7,336 bases of DNA, taken from the NCBI GenBank assembly GCA_022447335.1, contig JAKVCF010000116.1, positions 1 to 7,336 on the forward strand, read 5' to 3'. A program made the position numbers and the translations under genes. Below, piece after piece: positions 1-6,342 of the stretch. Below the pieces are notes generated by a model that saw only the letters and a program-made list of their open reading frames with translations, did not search any database and was not told the DNA's origin. Position 1 is the stretch's first letter. Each line of letters opens with the position of its first letter. Source of the stretch: Planctomycetota bacterium. GTDB taxonomy: Bacteria > Planctomycetota > UBA1135.

Positions 1-974
1 CGATCCTGAACGAGTCGAGAGCTGTGCGTACCGGCGCCGGCATATTCGACGTCTCGCATATGGCTCGCTTCTGGTTCCGTGGACCTAGCGTGGCAGCCGA
101 ACTGGATCATGCACTAGGTGGCTGCATGACCGATCAACCGATCGGCAAGGCGCGCTATACCATGATCCTGCAAGAAAACGGCGGGATCCTAGATGACTTG
201 ATCACCTACCGCACCGGTGAAGACGCCTATTTCATGGTGGTCAACGCATCCAACCGCGTGCGCGACCGCAAAGCACTAACAGCCCGTATCAATCAGAGCT
301 CGTTCGAAGACATCACCGAGGATGGTGGTGGCATTTTGGCACTACAAGGCCCTGAGTCACTCCGCATCCTGCGCGAGCTGAGCGGTAGCCCCGAGTTAGC
401 GCCCAGCTTCCTCGACCTCGCCTGGCCGAGTTCGCCTTTTGGTGAACTCTTCATCGCACGCACCGGCTATACCGGCGAACATGGCTATGAGATTTTCGTC
501 ACCGCCGAGCAAGCCGTTCCGGTCTGGAATCGCCTGCTTGAACTGGGAGCCGCCCCGGTCGGCCTCGGTGCGCGCGATGTGCTACGCCTCGAAGCCGCTC
601 TCCCACTATACGGACACGAGATCCACGAAAATGTCACCCCCTTCGATGCCGGCTTGCGCTTTGCAATCAGGGGCTGGAAAACACGCGATTTCATCGGCAG
701 CGAGGCGCTGCGAGCCATGAATGACGCTGAGCACGAGCTGATTGGCTTTACCGCAGAAAAGCGCGTGCCCCGCGAAGGCTACCCGGTCCTTGCCGACGGT
801 GAGAAGGTCGGCATCATCTGCAGTGGTGTCTACTCCGCGACCCTCAACGAGCCTATTGCCACGGCCTACGTGCGCAAGGGCGTCGAAGGCCCCTTCACGG
901 TCAGCGCGCGCGGCAAAGAGTTCGCCGTCCAACGCGTTGACCTCCCGTTCGTCCCGCACCGTTCACGCGACTAG
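1..974 (+). CDS. gcvT: Aminomethyltransferase, T-protein of the glycine cleavage system (5' partial)
   Basis: Transfers the methylene group from aminomethyl-lipoyl-GcvH to tetrahydrofolate, releasing ammonia and making 5,10-methylene-THF in the cytoplasm. The reading frame is open from base 3 and gives 323 residues before TAG. The family is usually about 360-370 residues, so roughly 40-45 N-terminal residues lie upstream of the window. The GTG at 24 is therefore an internal valine, not the start: the residues before it (NESRAVRTGAGIFDVSHM) match the conserved N-terminal region. Visible motifs are GIFDVSHM, VVNASNRVRD (its Asp at 264-266 aligns with E. coli GcvT Asp101, the catalytic/folate residue), TGYTGEHGYEIF, LRLEAALPLYGHEI and TPFDAGL. 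The end is complete, and gcvH begins 31 bases later. The order T-H-PA-PB is a common gcv operon arrangement. Identification is secure. Confidence 0.96.
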   Translation, partial: ILNESRAVRTGAGIFDVSHMARFWFRGPSVAAELDHALGGCMTDQPIGKARYTMILQENGGILDDLITYRTGEDAYFMVVNASNRVRDRKALTARINQSSFEDITEDGGGILALQGPESLRILRELSGSPELAPSFLDLAWPSSPFGELFIARTGYTGEHGYEIFVTAEQAVPVWNRLLELGAAPVGLGARDVLRLEAALPLYGHEIHENVTPFDAGLRFAIRGWKTRDFIGSEALRAMNDAEHELIGFTAEKRVPREGYPVLADGEKVGIICSGVYSATLNEPIATAYVRKGVEGPFTVSARGKEFAVQRVDLPFVPHRSRD

Positions 975-1005
975 TTTCGCCCATCCCAATACCCCCAACG
1001 AATCC

Positions 1006-1389
1006 ATGCGCCCCTCCGACCGCTCCTATCTAGATTCCCACGAATGGGCCCTACTCGACGACGATGTAATCACCGTGGGCATCACCGACTTCGCCATCGA
1101 ACAGCTGGGTGAGCTGGTCTATCTGGACCTACCTTCGACCGGTGACTCGGTCAGCCGCGGCGACAGCTTCGGTGAAGTCGAGTCGGTAAAAGCCGTCTCA
1201 GACATCAACTCGCCTGTCGATGGCGAGATCGTCGAGGTCAACGCCGAACTTGCGGACAACCTCGAGAACCTCCAGAACGATCCTTTCGATGCTGGTTGGC
1301 TAATCAAGGTCAAAGTTGTGGGCGCCGACGCCCTCGACGGCCTGAAAGACGCCAGCACCTACGAAGAGATTGTCGCCGCTGAAAGCTAA
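1006..1389 (+). CDS. gcvH: Glycine cleavage system H-protein, lipoyl carrier
   Basis: Small cytoplasmic carrier (127 residues; E. coli GcvH has 129). Its lipoyl arm shuttles the aminomethyl intermediate from the P-protein to the T-protein and is then reoxidised by the L-protein. The start at ATG 1006 gives MRPSDRSYLDSHEWA, the expected beginning of GcvH (Y-x-x-SHEW). The frame is open further upstream, but that stretch overlaps gcvT out of frame and resembles no GcvH. The lipoylation motif GEVESVKAVSDINSP is at residues 56-70, with modified Lys62 encoded at 1189-1191. The C-terminus (STYEEIVAAES) is slightly variant but of normal length. No Shine-Dalgarno is visible: the 31 bases upstream are C-rich. 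gcvPA follows after 11 bases. The nearby lipM-like gene is a likely source of its octanoyl/lipoyl group (inference). Confidence 0.96.
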   Translation: MRPSDRSYLDSHEWALLDDDVITVGITDFAIEQLGELVYLDLPSTGDSVSRGDSFGEVESVKAVSDINSPVDGEIVEVNAELADNLENLQNDPFDAGWLIKVKVVGADALDGLKDASTYEEIVAAES

Positions 1390-1400
1390 ACACCAGGCAG

Positions 1401-2765
1401 ATGCCCTACATTCCAAACTCCGACGCGGATCGCGCCGCGATGCTTACGGAGATCGGCGTCAACTCAGTCGACGAGTTGTTCGCACCGATTCCGAAGGACA
1501 TCCGGACCGACGGACCTCTTGCGATTGATCCCGGCCTCACCGAGCTCGACCTCCGGGAGCACGTTGCCGAACTCGGCTCGTGGAATCGCCCAGCGGGGAC
1601 TCGCCCTTGCTTCCTGGGCGGCGGCACCTACAACCACGACTGGCCGGCCCTAGTCGATCATCTACAGAGCCGCACCGAGTTCCTTACTGCATACACCCCG
1701 TATCAACCGGAATGCTCGCAAGGCACCCTGCAGTGGATCTACGAGTTCCAGTCGATGATCGCAGAACTTTGCGGCTGTGAGATTGCCAACGCCTCGATGT
1801 ACGACGGCGCTTCCGCCGCCGCCGAAGCACTGATGATGGCTTCAAACATCAAGCGTCGGAAACGCGTGGTGGTTTCAGCTGGCTTGCATCCCGATGCACG
1901 TGCCACCATTAACACCTACGTCAAACACCTCAATATCGAAGTAGTCGAGGCGCCGCTAGTTGATGGCGTGACCGCCTGGGGAGACACCGTGAACAGTGAT
2001 ACGGCGGCAGTGCTAGTGCAGCAGCCGAACTTCCTCGGCACGGTCGAAGACCTTGATGCGGTGACCGCCAAGGCCGGAGAGCACGATGCCTTGTCGATCT
2101 GCTCTCTCTATCCAATCGCAACCGGGCTACTCCGCTCGCCCGGCAAAGCAGGCTTCGACATCGTGGTCGGCGATGGCCAGTCTCTCGGCGTGCCCATGGG
2201 CTACGGCGGACCACACTTCGGATTCTTTGCCACGCGCCAGAAGTTTGTGCGCCAGCTACCCGGCCGCCTGGTCGGCGAGTCGGTCGACACCGAAGGCCGT
2301 CGCGCCTACACCCTGACCTTCGCCACGCGAGAACAGCACATCCGTCGCGAGAAGGCGACCTCGAACATATGTACGAACAACGCGCTGATCGCGCTACGTG
2401 GCTGCGTTCACATGGCGGCGCTAGGTCCACGGGGCATCGAAGAAGTGGCTTGCCTCAGCCGTCAGCGTGCGCTTGACTTGGCCGACGCCCTCCCTGGTGC
2501 AACCGACGCGATCCAATTAGCTTTCCCGGACCGCCCCTTCTTCAACGAAGTAGCCTTCCGTGCGACCGGCGGCGACGTCGCAGTCACTCGTCTCAAGAAT
2601 GCGCTCGCAGCCGCCAACATTGCCGGCGTGATTGCTGCCTCACAGTGGTACGCGGATCTAGACGGCGTCTTCACCCTAGCTTGCACCGAAAAGACCCGAC
2701 CCGAGCACATTGAAAGGCTAGTCCAAGTCGCATCAGAAACCTTCCAGATGGAGGTGGCCCTGTGA
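1401..2765 (+). CDS. gcvPA: Glycine dehydrogenase (decarboxylating) subunit 1, P-protein N-terminal half
   Basis: First subunit (454 residues) of the split P-protein. With GcvPB it decarboxylates glycine and loads the aminomethyl group on lipoyl-GcvH. Conserved blocks are MPYIPNSDADRAAML with DELF at the N-terminus, FLGGGTYNH (71-79), YTPYQPECSQGTLQ (98-111), NASMYDGASAAAEA (130-143), GDGQSLGVPMGYGGPHFGFF (about 257-276) and GRLVGESVDTEGR with TSNICTNNAL (288-329). This half has a PLP-fold but lacks the catalytic lysine, which is carried by GcvPB, as expected for the two-subunit form. ATG 1401 has only a weak AGG six bases before it (1392-1400 region). The family start MP[YF]IP supports this choice. 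The TGA stop overlaps the gcvPB GTG start by 4 bases, implying translational coupling. No truncation is visible. Confidence 0.96.
   Translation: MPYIPNSDADRAAMLTEIGVNSVDELFAPIPKDIRTDGPLAIDPGLTELDLREHVAELGSWNRPAGTRPCFLGGGTYNHDWPALVDHLQSRTEFLTAYTPYQPECSQGTLQWIYEFQSMIAELCGCEIANASMYDGASAAAEALMMASNIKRRKRVVVSAGLHPDARATINTYVKHLNIEVVEAPLVDGVTAWGDTVNSDTAAVLVQQPNFLGTVEDLDAVTAKAGEHDALSICSLYPIATGLLRSPGKAGFDIVVGDGQSLGVPMGYGGPHFGFFATRQKFVRQLPGRLVGESVDTEGRRAYTLTFATREQHIRREKATSNICTNNALIALRGCVHMAALGPRGIEEVACLSRQRALDLADALPGATDAIQLAFPDRPFFNEVAFRATGGDVAVTRLKNALAAANIAGVIAASQWYADLDGVFTLACTEKTRPEHIERLVQVASETFQMEVAL
2750..2754 (+). promoter_or_regulatory. Shine-Dalgarno motif for gcvPB
   Basis: GGAGG lies within the last codons of gcvPA, 7 bases before GTG 2762. 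It decides the gcvPB start in favour of this GTG and supports coupled translation across the 4-base overlap. It is the best Shine-Dalgarno match in the window. Confidence 0.7.
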
Positions 2766-4216
2766 ACCACACCCCTGTCCCCCTTCTTTTCGAAGCCTCT
2801 CGCCCAGGCCGTCGCTGCACCCGTTACCAAGGCGCCAACCGCACCAAGGCTGCCGCCGGCCTGCCTGCGGGAGAACTGCGAGATGCTCCGCCTGCGCTAC
2901 CCGAAATTGCCGAGCAAGACCTACTGCGTCATTTCACGATCCTCAGCCAAAAGAACTACGCGATCTCGACACAGTTCTACCCGCTGGGCTCGTGCACGAT
3001 GAAATACAACCCGCAAGTCAATGAAGCCATCGCTTCGCAACCAGCCTGGGCTCACTTGCACCCACTCCAAGAATCTGGCGAAGTGCAAGGCGCATTGAAG
3101 CTTATGCATCAATTGCAGGCCGACCTAGCTGAGGCCACGGGTCTACCAGCCGTCACCCTGCACCCCGCCGCAGGCGCTCAGGGTGAACTGACTGCACTGA
3201 TGTGTCTGCGAGCCTGGCTCAATGACCAAGATCAGCCAGACCGTCGCACGGTGCTTATTCCGGATAGCGCACACGGCACCAACCCGGCGTCGTGCACGCT
3301 AGCCGGATTCAAAGTGCAATCACTCAAAACCGGCCCCGATGGCTTGACCGATATGGATGATCTCAAGTCCAAGCTCGGTCCACACATTGCCGGCTTGATG
3401 ATCACCAACCCAAATACCATTGGCCTGTTCGAGGAGAACATTGCTGAAATCTGCGAACTTGTGCACGAAGCTGGCGGTCGGGTTTATATGGACGGCGCGA
3501 ACTTCAATGCCATCGTTGGCGTAGCCAAGCCCGGTGACTTTGGGATTGACATGATGCACCTCAACCTACACAAGACCTTCAGCACTCCTCACGGAGGAGG
3601 AGGACCAGGATCGGGCCCAATCTGTGTCACCGAAGACCTGCGCAAGTACCTGCCAGCGCCGCAGGTGATCGAAAACGAAAGTGGCTACCTGCTTGCAACG
3701 CCGAGCTTATCGATTGGCCGCGTGCGCGGCTATCACGGCAACTTCATGGTGTTGCTGCGCGCGTATTCGTATATCAAGCGCCTGGGAGCAGAAGGTCTGC
3801 GCCGCGTCGCCGAGAACGCCGTCTTGAATGCCAACTACCTGCGCGTGAAACTCAACCAGCATTGGCGTGTGCCTTTCGACGGCATCTGCATGCACGAGTT
3901 TGTCGCACGTCCGACCAAGGAGATGAAAGAAAACGGCGTGCATACGCTCGACATCGCAAAGCGACTGATCGAGCTGGGCTATCACCCTCCAACGGTCTAT
4001 TTCCCGCTAGTCGTGGCCGAGGCCATCATGGCTGAGCCCACTGAGACCGAGTGCAAGGAAACACTCGATGGTTATATCGAAGCAATGATCCAGATCGCCG
4101 AGGAAGCTCGTCGTGGCGACGAAGCTCTGCACAAGGCGCCGCAAAATACTCCCGTCTCGCGCGTCGATGAAGCGCGCGCAGTCAAGGATCCGAAGCTCTG
4201 CTTCACTTGCGGTTGA
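2762..4216 (+). CDS. gcvPB: Glycine dehydrogenase (decarboxylating) subunit 2, PLP-binding P-protein C-terminal half
   Basis: Catalytic subunit (484 residues) of the split P-protein, which pairs with GcvPA and acts on glycine and lipoyl-GcvH. The PLP Schiff-base lysine is Lys271 in NLHKTFSTPHGGGGPGSGP, followed by the glycine-rich loop typical of the family. Other blocks are SQKNYAISTQFYPLGSCTMKYNP (62-84), HPAAGAQGE (134-142), DSAHGTNPAS, MITNPNTIGLFE and FDGICMHEF. The GTG start at 2762 overlaps the gcvPA stop as GTGA and has GGAGG at 7 bases spacing. The N-terminal 45 residues before the conserved core (LLFEASRPGRR) look normal. The C-terminus ends in a small cysteine pair, KLCFTCG (Cys480 and Cys483), whose role I do not know. 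The probable TTG start of the next gene lies within its last 10 bases. Confidence 0.96.
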   Translation: MNHTPVPLLFEASRPGRRCTRYQGANRTKAAAGLPAGELRDAPPALPEIAEQDLLRHFTILSQKNYAISTQFYPLGSCTMKYNPQVNEAIASQPAWAHLHPLQESGEVQGALKLMHQLQADLAEATGLPAVTLHPAAGAQGELTALMCLRAWLNDQDQPDRRTVLIPDSAHGTNPASCTLAGFKVQSLKTGPDGLTDMDDLKSKLGPHIAGLMITNPNTIGLFEENIAEICELVHEAGGRVYMDGANFNAIVGVAKPGDFGIDMMHLNLHKTFSTPHGGGGPGSGPICVTEDLRKYLPAPQVIENESGYLLATPSLSIGRVRGYHGNFMVLLRAYSYIKRLGAEGLRRVAENAVLNANYLRVKLNQHWRVPFDGICMHEFVARPTKEMKENGVHTLDIAKRLIELGYHPPTVYFPLVVAEAIMAEPTETECKETLDGYIEAMIQIAEEARRGDEALHKAPQNTPVSRVDEARAVKDPKLCFTCG

Positions 4217-4950
4217 TCGACTTAGCTTTGACACAAATGGCCCCGGCGCGGCGGTTGGACGATCCACCATTAACCGGGGCCGAAAACATGGCCCGCGATG
4301 AAGCGCTGCTCGCCACCCGCCGCGAGCCTACATTGCGCTTCTACCGATGGTCCCAGCCAACTGTCTCGCTGGGTTACTTCCAAGCGGCGCATGAACTGCC
4401 CCTGAAAGAGCTGCGTGCACGCGGATACCAGATCGTGCGCCGTGACACAGGAGGCAAGGCCATCCTGCACGACCGCGAACTAACCTATTCGCTCTGTGCA
4501 CCGGAGACCGGTCCACTGGCAGGGGGACCCGCGGCAGCGATGCGTGCAGTCCATACCGCTCTCGCCAGTGAACTTAGTAAGCAAGTGGCAGCTCCAGTGC
4601 AGCTGCGCGAAAGACAAACCATGCAGAGTGATCGAGTCGGAAGCGCCTGGTGCTTTGAAGATTCTTCTCCTCTCGACCTCGCGCTCAATGCGCGCAAATT
4701 GGTCGGATCTGCCGCGCGTCGTCGTAACGGCTGGGTGCTCTTCCACGGCAGCCTAGTTCTCACCGCACCGACAGAGACGCCTGAGATCGGCGCCCTCGAG
4801 TGTGAACCCGATCTGGACACTCTGTCGGCAGCCTTGGGTCGAGCTCTCGGCTACACATTCTGCCTCGGCGATTGGCATGACGAAGAACGCGGCGCCATCC
4901 AGACTGTTGGAAAACGGCACGCTCGAACCGAGTTCGTGGATCGCTGCTGA
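4207..4950 (+). CDS. lipM: Octanoyltransferase / lipoate-protein ligase family protein (LipM-like)
   Basis: Member of the BPL/LplA/LipB fold family (247 residues) that attaches octanoyl or lipoyl groups to lipoyl domains. Motifs are RLID at the N-terminus, GAENMARDEALL (24-35), LRFYRWSQPTVSLGYFQ (43-59), RRDTGGKAILHDRELTYS (78-95), WCFEDSSP (148-155) and NARKLVGSAARRRNGWVLFHGSL (161-183). Cys149 aligns with the active-site cysteine of Bacillus LipM as I recall it, and Lys164 with the family's conserved substrate-binding lysine. There is no LplA C-terminal accessory domain, which favours LipM over ATP-dependent LplA, but the split is not certain. The final RHARTEFVDR resembles the family's usual tail, so the gene looks complete. 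The start is chosen as TTG 4207 because it retains the conserved RLID. TTG 4213, TTG 4228 or ATG 4237 are alternatives. No good Shine-Dalgarno is seen. Its position directly after gcvPB suggests GcvH is the acceptor (inference). Confidence 0.82.
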   Translation: MRLIDLALTQMAPARRLDDPPLTGAENMARDEALLATRREPTLRFYRWSQPTVSLGYFQAAHELPLKELRARGYQIVRRDTGGKAILHDRELTYSLCAPETGPLAGGPAAAMRAVHTALASELSKQVAAPVQLRERQTMQSDRVGSAWCFEDSSPLDLALNARKLVGSAARRRNGWVLFHGSLVLTAPTETPEIGALECEPDLDTLSAALGRALGYTFCLGDWHDEERGAIQTVGKRHARTEFVDRC

Positions 4951-4954
4951 GTCA

Positions 4955-4983
4955 TCGAAATCAGCGGGGCTGCTTCGTAGAAT
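4955..4983 (+). promoter_or_regulatory. Candidate sigma70-type promoter for thyA-folA
   Basis: TCGAAA (4955-4960) and TAGAAT (4978-4983) are separated by exactly 17 bases. They match the -35 and -10 consensus at 4 of 6 and 5 of 6 positions. Transcription would begin near 4990, about 20 bases before the thyA ATG. The gap is the longest non-coding stretch in the window, which favours a promoter here, but such matches also arise by chance. Confidence 0.3.
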
Positions 4984-4985
4984 CT

Positions 4986-5004
4986 GGGTGGCTGCAAGCC
5001 ATCC
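4986..5004 (+). promoter_or_regulatory. Hairpin over the thyA translation start region
   Basis: GGGTGGCT (4986-4993) pairs with AGCCATCC (4997-5004) through 8 base pairs, one of them G-T, around a GCA loop. The stem ends 4 bases before ATG 5009, where a Shine-Dalgarno sequence would be expected and none is seen. There is no T-run after it, so it is not a typical intrinsic terminator. A role in controlling thyA translation is possible but unproven. Confidence 0.4.
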
Positions 5005-5008
5005 CCTC

Positions 5009-5788
5009 ATGAAGCAGTTCCACGATCTCCTCCGCGACGTCCTCGACCATGGCGAAACCAAGACCGATCGCACCGGCACCGGCACACGCGCTATTTTCGG
5101 CGCCCAGTGTCGCTACGACCTGCGTGATGGCTTCCCCCTGGTGACAACCAAAAAAGTTCTGTTTCCTGCAGTGGTGCGTGAGTTGCTTTGGTTCCTGCGC
5201 GGCTCCACTAATATTCACGACGAACTCACCCAGCACACTCCCATCTGGGATGCGTGGGCTGATGAAGAAGGCAACCTCGGCCCGATCTACGGCTACCAAT
5301 GGCGCAACTGGGGCGGCACTGGGATTGATCAAATTCAGCAAGCGATCGACACGATCAAAACAAACCCAGATAGCCGCCGCATCATCGTCTCCGCCTGGAA
5401 TGTCGCCGACATCCCTGAGATGAAGCTGCCACCCTGCCACGCTTTCTTCCAGTTCTTCGTCGTAAACGGTCGACTCGACCTCCAGCTCTACCAGCGCTCT
5501 GCTGACCTCGCTCTCGGCGTGCCCTTTAACATCGCAAGCTATGCGCTGCTCCTGACCATGGTCGCTCAAGAGTGTGATTTAACGCCAGGCGTCTTCGTAC
5601 ATACCATCGGCGACGCACACATCTACGAGAATCATATTGGTGGCGTGCAGGAACAGCTCACACGCGAACCTCTACCACTTCCCCAACTGCGCGTGGCAAA
5701 GAAGACTTTCGATGAACTAAATTTCGAGGACATCGAGTTACTCGGCTACGAACACCACCCCTTCATTCGCTTCGAAGTCGCGGTTTAG
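5009..5788 (+). CDS. thyA: Thymidylate synthase
   Basis: Converts dUMP plus 5,10-methylene-THF to dTMP plus dihydrofolate. It acts as a cytoplasmic homodimer. The protein has 259 residues (E. coli 264). Motifs are DRTGTGT (20-26; Arg21 is the phosphate-binding arginine), FPLVTTKKV, ELLWFLRGSTN, IWDAWADEEGNLGPIYGYQWR, DSRRI (121-125), the catalytic PPCH with Cys143 (E. coli Cys146), QRSADLALGVPFNIASYA (162-179) and HIYENH (204-209). The C-terminus reads FEVAV where many members have APVAV. ATG 5009 (MKQFHDLL) fits the family start. The open frame continues upstream into lipM, but that part is unrelated in sequence. The gene follows lipM after 58 bases that include a hairpin, and folA follows after 8 bases. 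It consumes the product of the gcv enzymes encoded upstream. Confidence 0.97.
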   Translation: MKQFHDLLRDVLDHGETKTDRTGTGTRAIFGAQCRYDLRDGFPLVTTKKVLFPAVVRELLWFLRGSTNIHDELTQHTPIWDAWADEEGNLGPIYGYQWRNWGGTGIDQIQQAIDTIKTNPDSRRIIVSAWNVADIPEMKLPPCHAFFQFFVVNGRLDLQLYQRSADLALGVPFNIASYALLLTMVAQECDLTPGVFVHTIGDAHIYENHIGGVQEQLTREPLPLPQLRVAKKTFDELNFEDIELLGYEHHPFIRFEVAV

Positions 5789-5791
5789 GGA
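5787..5791 (+). promoter_or_regulatory. Shine-Dalgarno motif for folA
   Basis: AGGGA overlaps the thyA TAG stop and lies 5 bases before GTG 5797. It supports that GTG as the folA start over a downstream codon such as GTG 5851 or ATG 5860. Confidence 0.55.
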
Positions 5792-5796
5792 AATCC

Positions 5797-6330
5797 GTGG
5801 ACTTGCTTCCCACGCCACCTCCCGCACTAGCTGCCCCAAGTTTTGCTCTTGTGGTCGCAATGGATGAAGAGCGCGGCATCGGCAAAGACGGCGATCTTGT
5901 CTGGCGGCTACCCGAAGACCTGAAGTGGTTTCGCTCCGTCACTGTCGGCAACGGCAGACAGAGCGTGATCATGGGCCGCGTCACTTGGGAGTCCATCCCA
6001 GAGCGCTTCAGGCCGCTTCCAAATCGCAGCAACTGGGTGCTTTCACGCAATCCTTCGCTGAAACTTCCGGAAGGCGTGCATTCTGCCGCCTCGCTGGACA
6101 AGGCGCTTGCCAGCTGTAGCGGCCCACGCTTTGTTATCGGAGGGGGCACGCTCTACGCCAAGGCCCTTCAACACCCAGATTGTCGCCGGATCTACCTAAC
6201 TGAGGTCGCCGGCAGTTTCGGCTGCGATACCTTCCTCGCCCCATTTGGGCCAGAATGGCAGCGAACCGCCGATCTCGGTGGCGGCGAATACGAAGATATC
6301 GGCTATCGTTTTGTGCAGCTCGACCGCTAG
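5797..6330 (+). CDS. folA: Dihydrofolate reductase
   Basis: Reduces dihydrofolate to tetrahydrofolate with NADPH, regenerating the cofactor oxidised by ThyA encoded 8 bases upstream. The protein has 177 residues (E. coli 159). The core starts at FALVVAMDEERGIGKDGDLVWRL (from residue 16). The catalytic acid is Asp41 in LPEDLKWF, aligning with E. coli Asp27. MGRVTWESIP (59-68) carries the NADPH 2'-phosphate-contacting Arg61. PLPNRSNWVLSRN follows, with Arg77 at the folate-glutamate contact (E. coli Arg57), then FVIGGGTLY (112-120) and IYLTEV. Oddities are a Pro/Ala-rich N-terminal extension of about 15 residues, Val35 where E. coli has Pro21 in the Met20 loop, and a GGG cofactor loop where GGA or GGS is common. 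The GTG start is supported by AGGGA upstream. ATG 5860 would remove the first beta strand. The key residues are intact, so activity is expected. Confidence 0.94.
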   Translation: MDLLPTPPPALAAPSFALVVAMDEERGIGKDGDLVWRLPEDLKWFRSVTVGNGRQSVIMGRVTWESIPERFRPLPNRSNWVLSRNPSLKLPEGVHSAASLDKALASCSGPRFVIGGGTLYAKALQHPDCRRIYLTEVAGSFGCDTFLAPFGPEWQRTADLGGGEYEDIGYRFVQLDR

Positions 6331-6342
6331 GTCGCTCACGCG

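Noticed and set aside
742..1005. N-terminal extension of the gcvH frame giving a 215-residue protein
   Set aside because: It overlaps gcvT in another frame, is Ser/Ala/Arg-rich with no GcvH similarity, and ATG 1006 gives a normal-length GcvH.
1930..2430. 166-codon open frame on the minus strand opposite gcvPA
   Set aside because: Its Arg/Ser-rich composition is typical of antisense reading of GC-rich coding DNA, and the sense strand is a clear gcvPA.
2762..2765. The gcvPA/gcvPB boundary as a frameshift splitting one gcvP gene
   Set aside because: Each half has its own family-typical N- and C-terminus, a Shine-Dalgarno precedes the GTG, and two-subunit P-proteins are well known.
4802..5008. 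N-terminal extension of the thyA frame giving 328 residues
   Set aside because: It overlaps the end of lipM out of frame. The ThyA family starts at MKQFHDLL, encoded from 5009.
4986..5008. The hairpin before thyA as an intrinsic terminator for the gcv operon
   Set aside because: No T-rich tract follows the stem, and it ends only 4 bases before the thyA start codon.
4961..5569. 202-codon open frame on the minus strand opposite thyA
   Set aside because: It lies wholly antisense to a well-conserved gene, with no recognisable motif. It is a codon-bias shadow.
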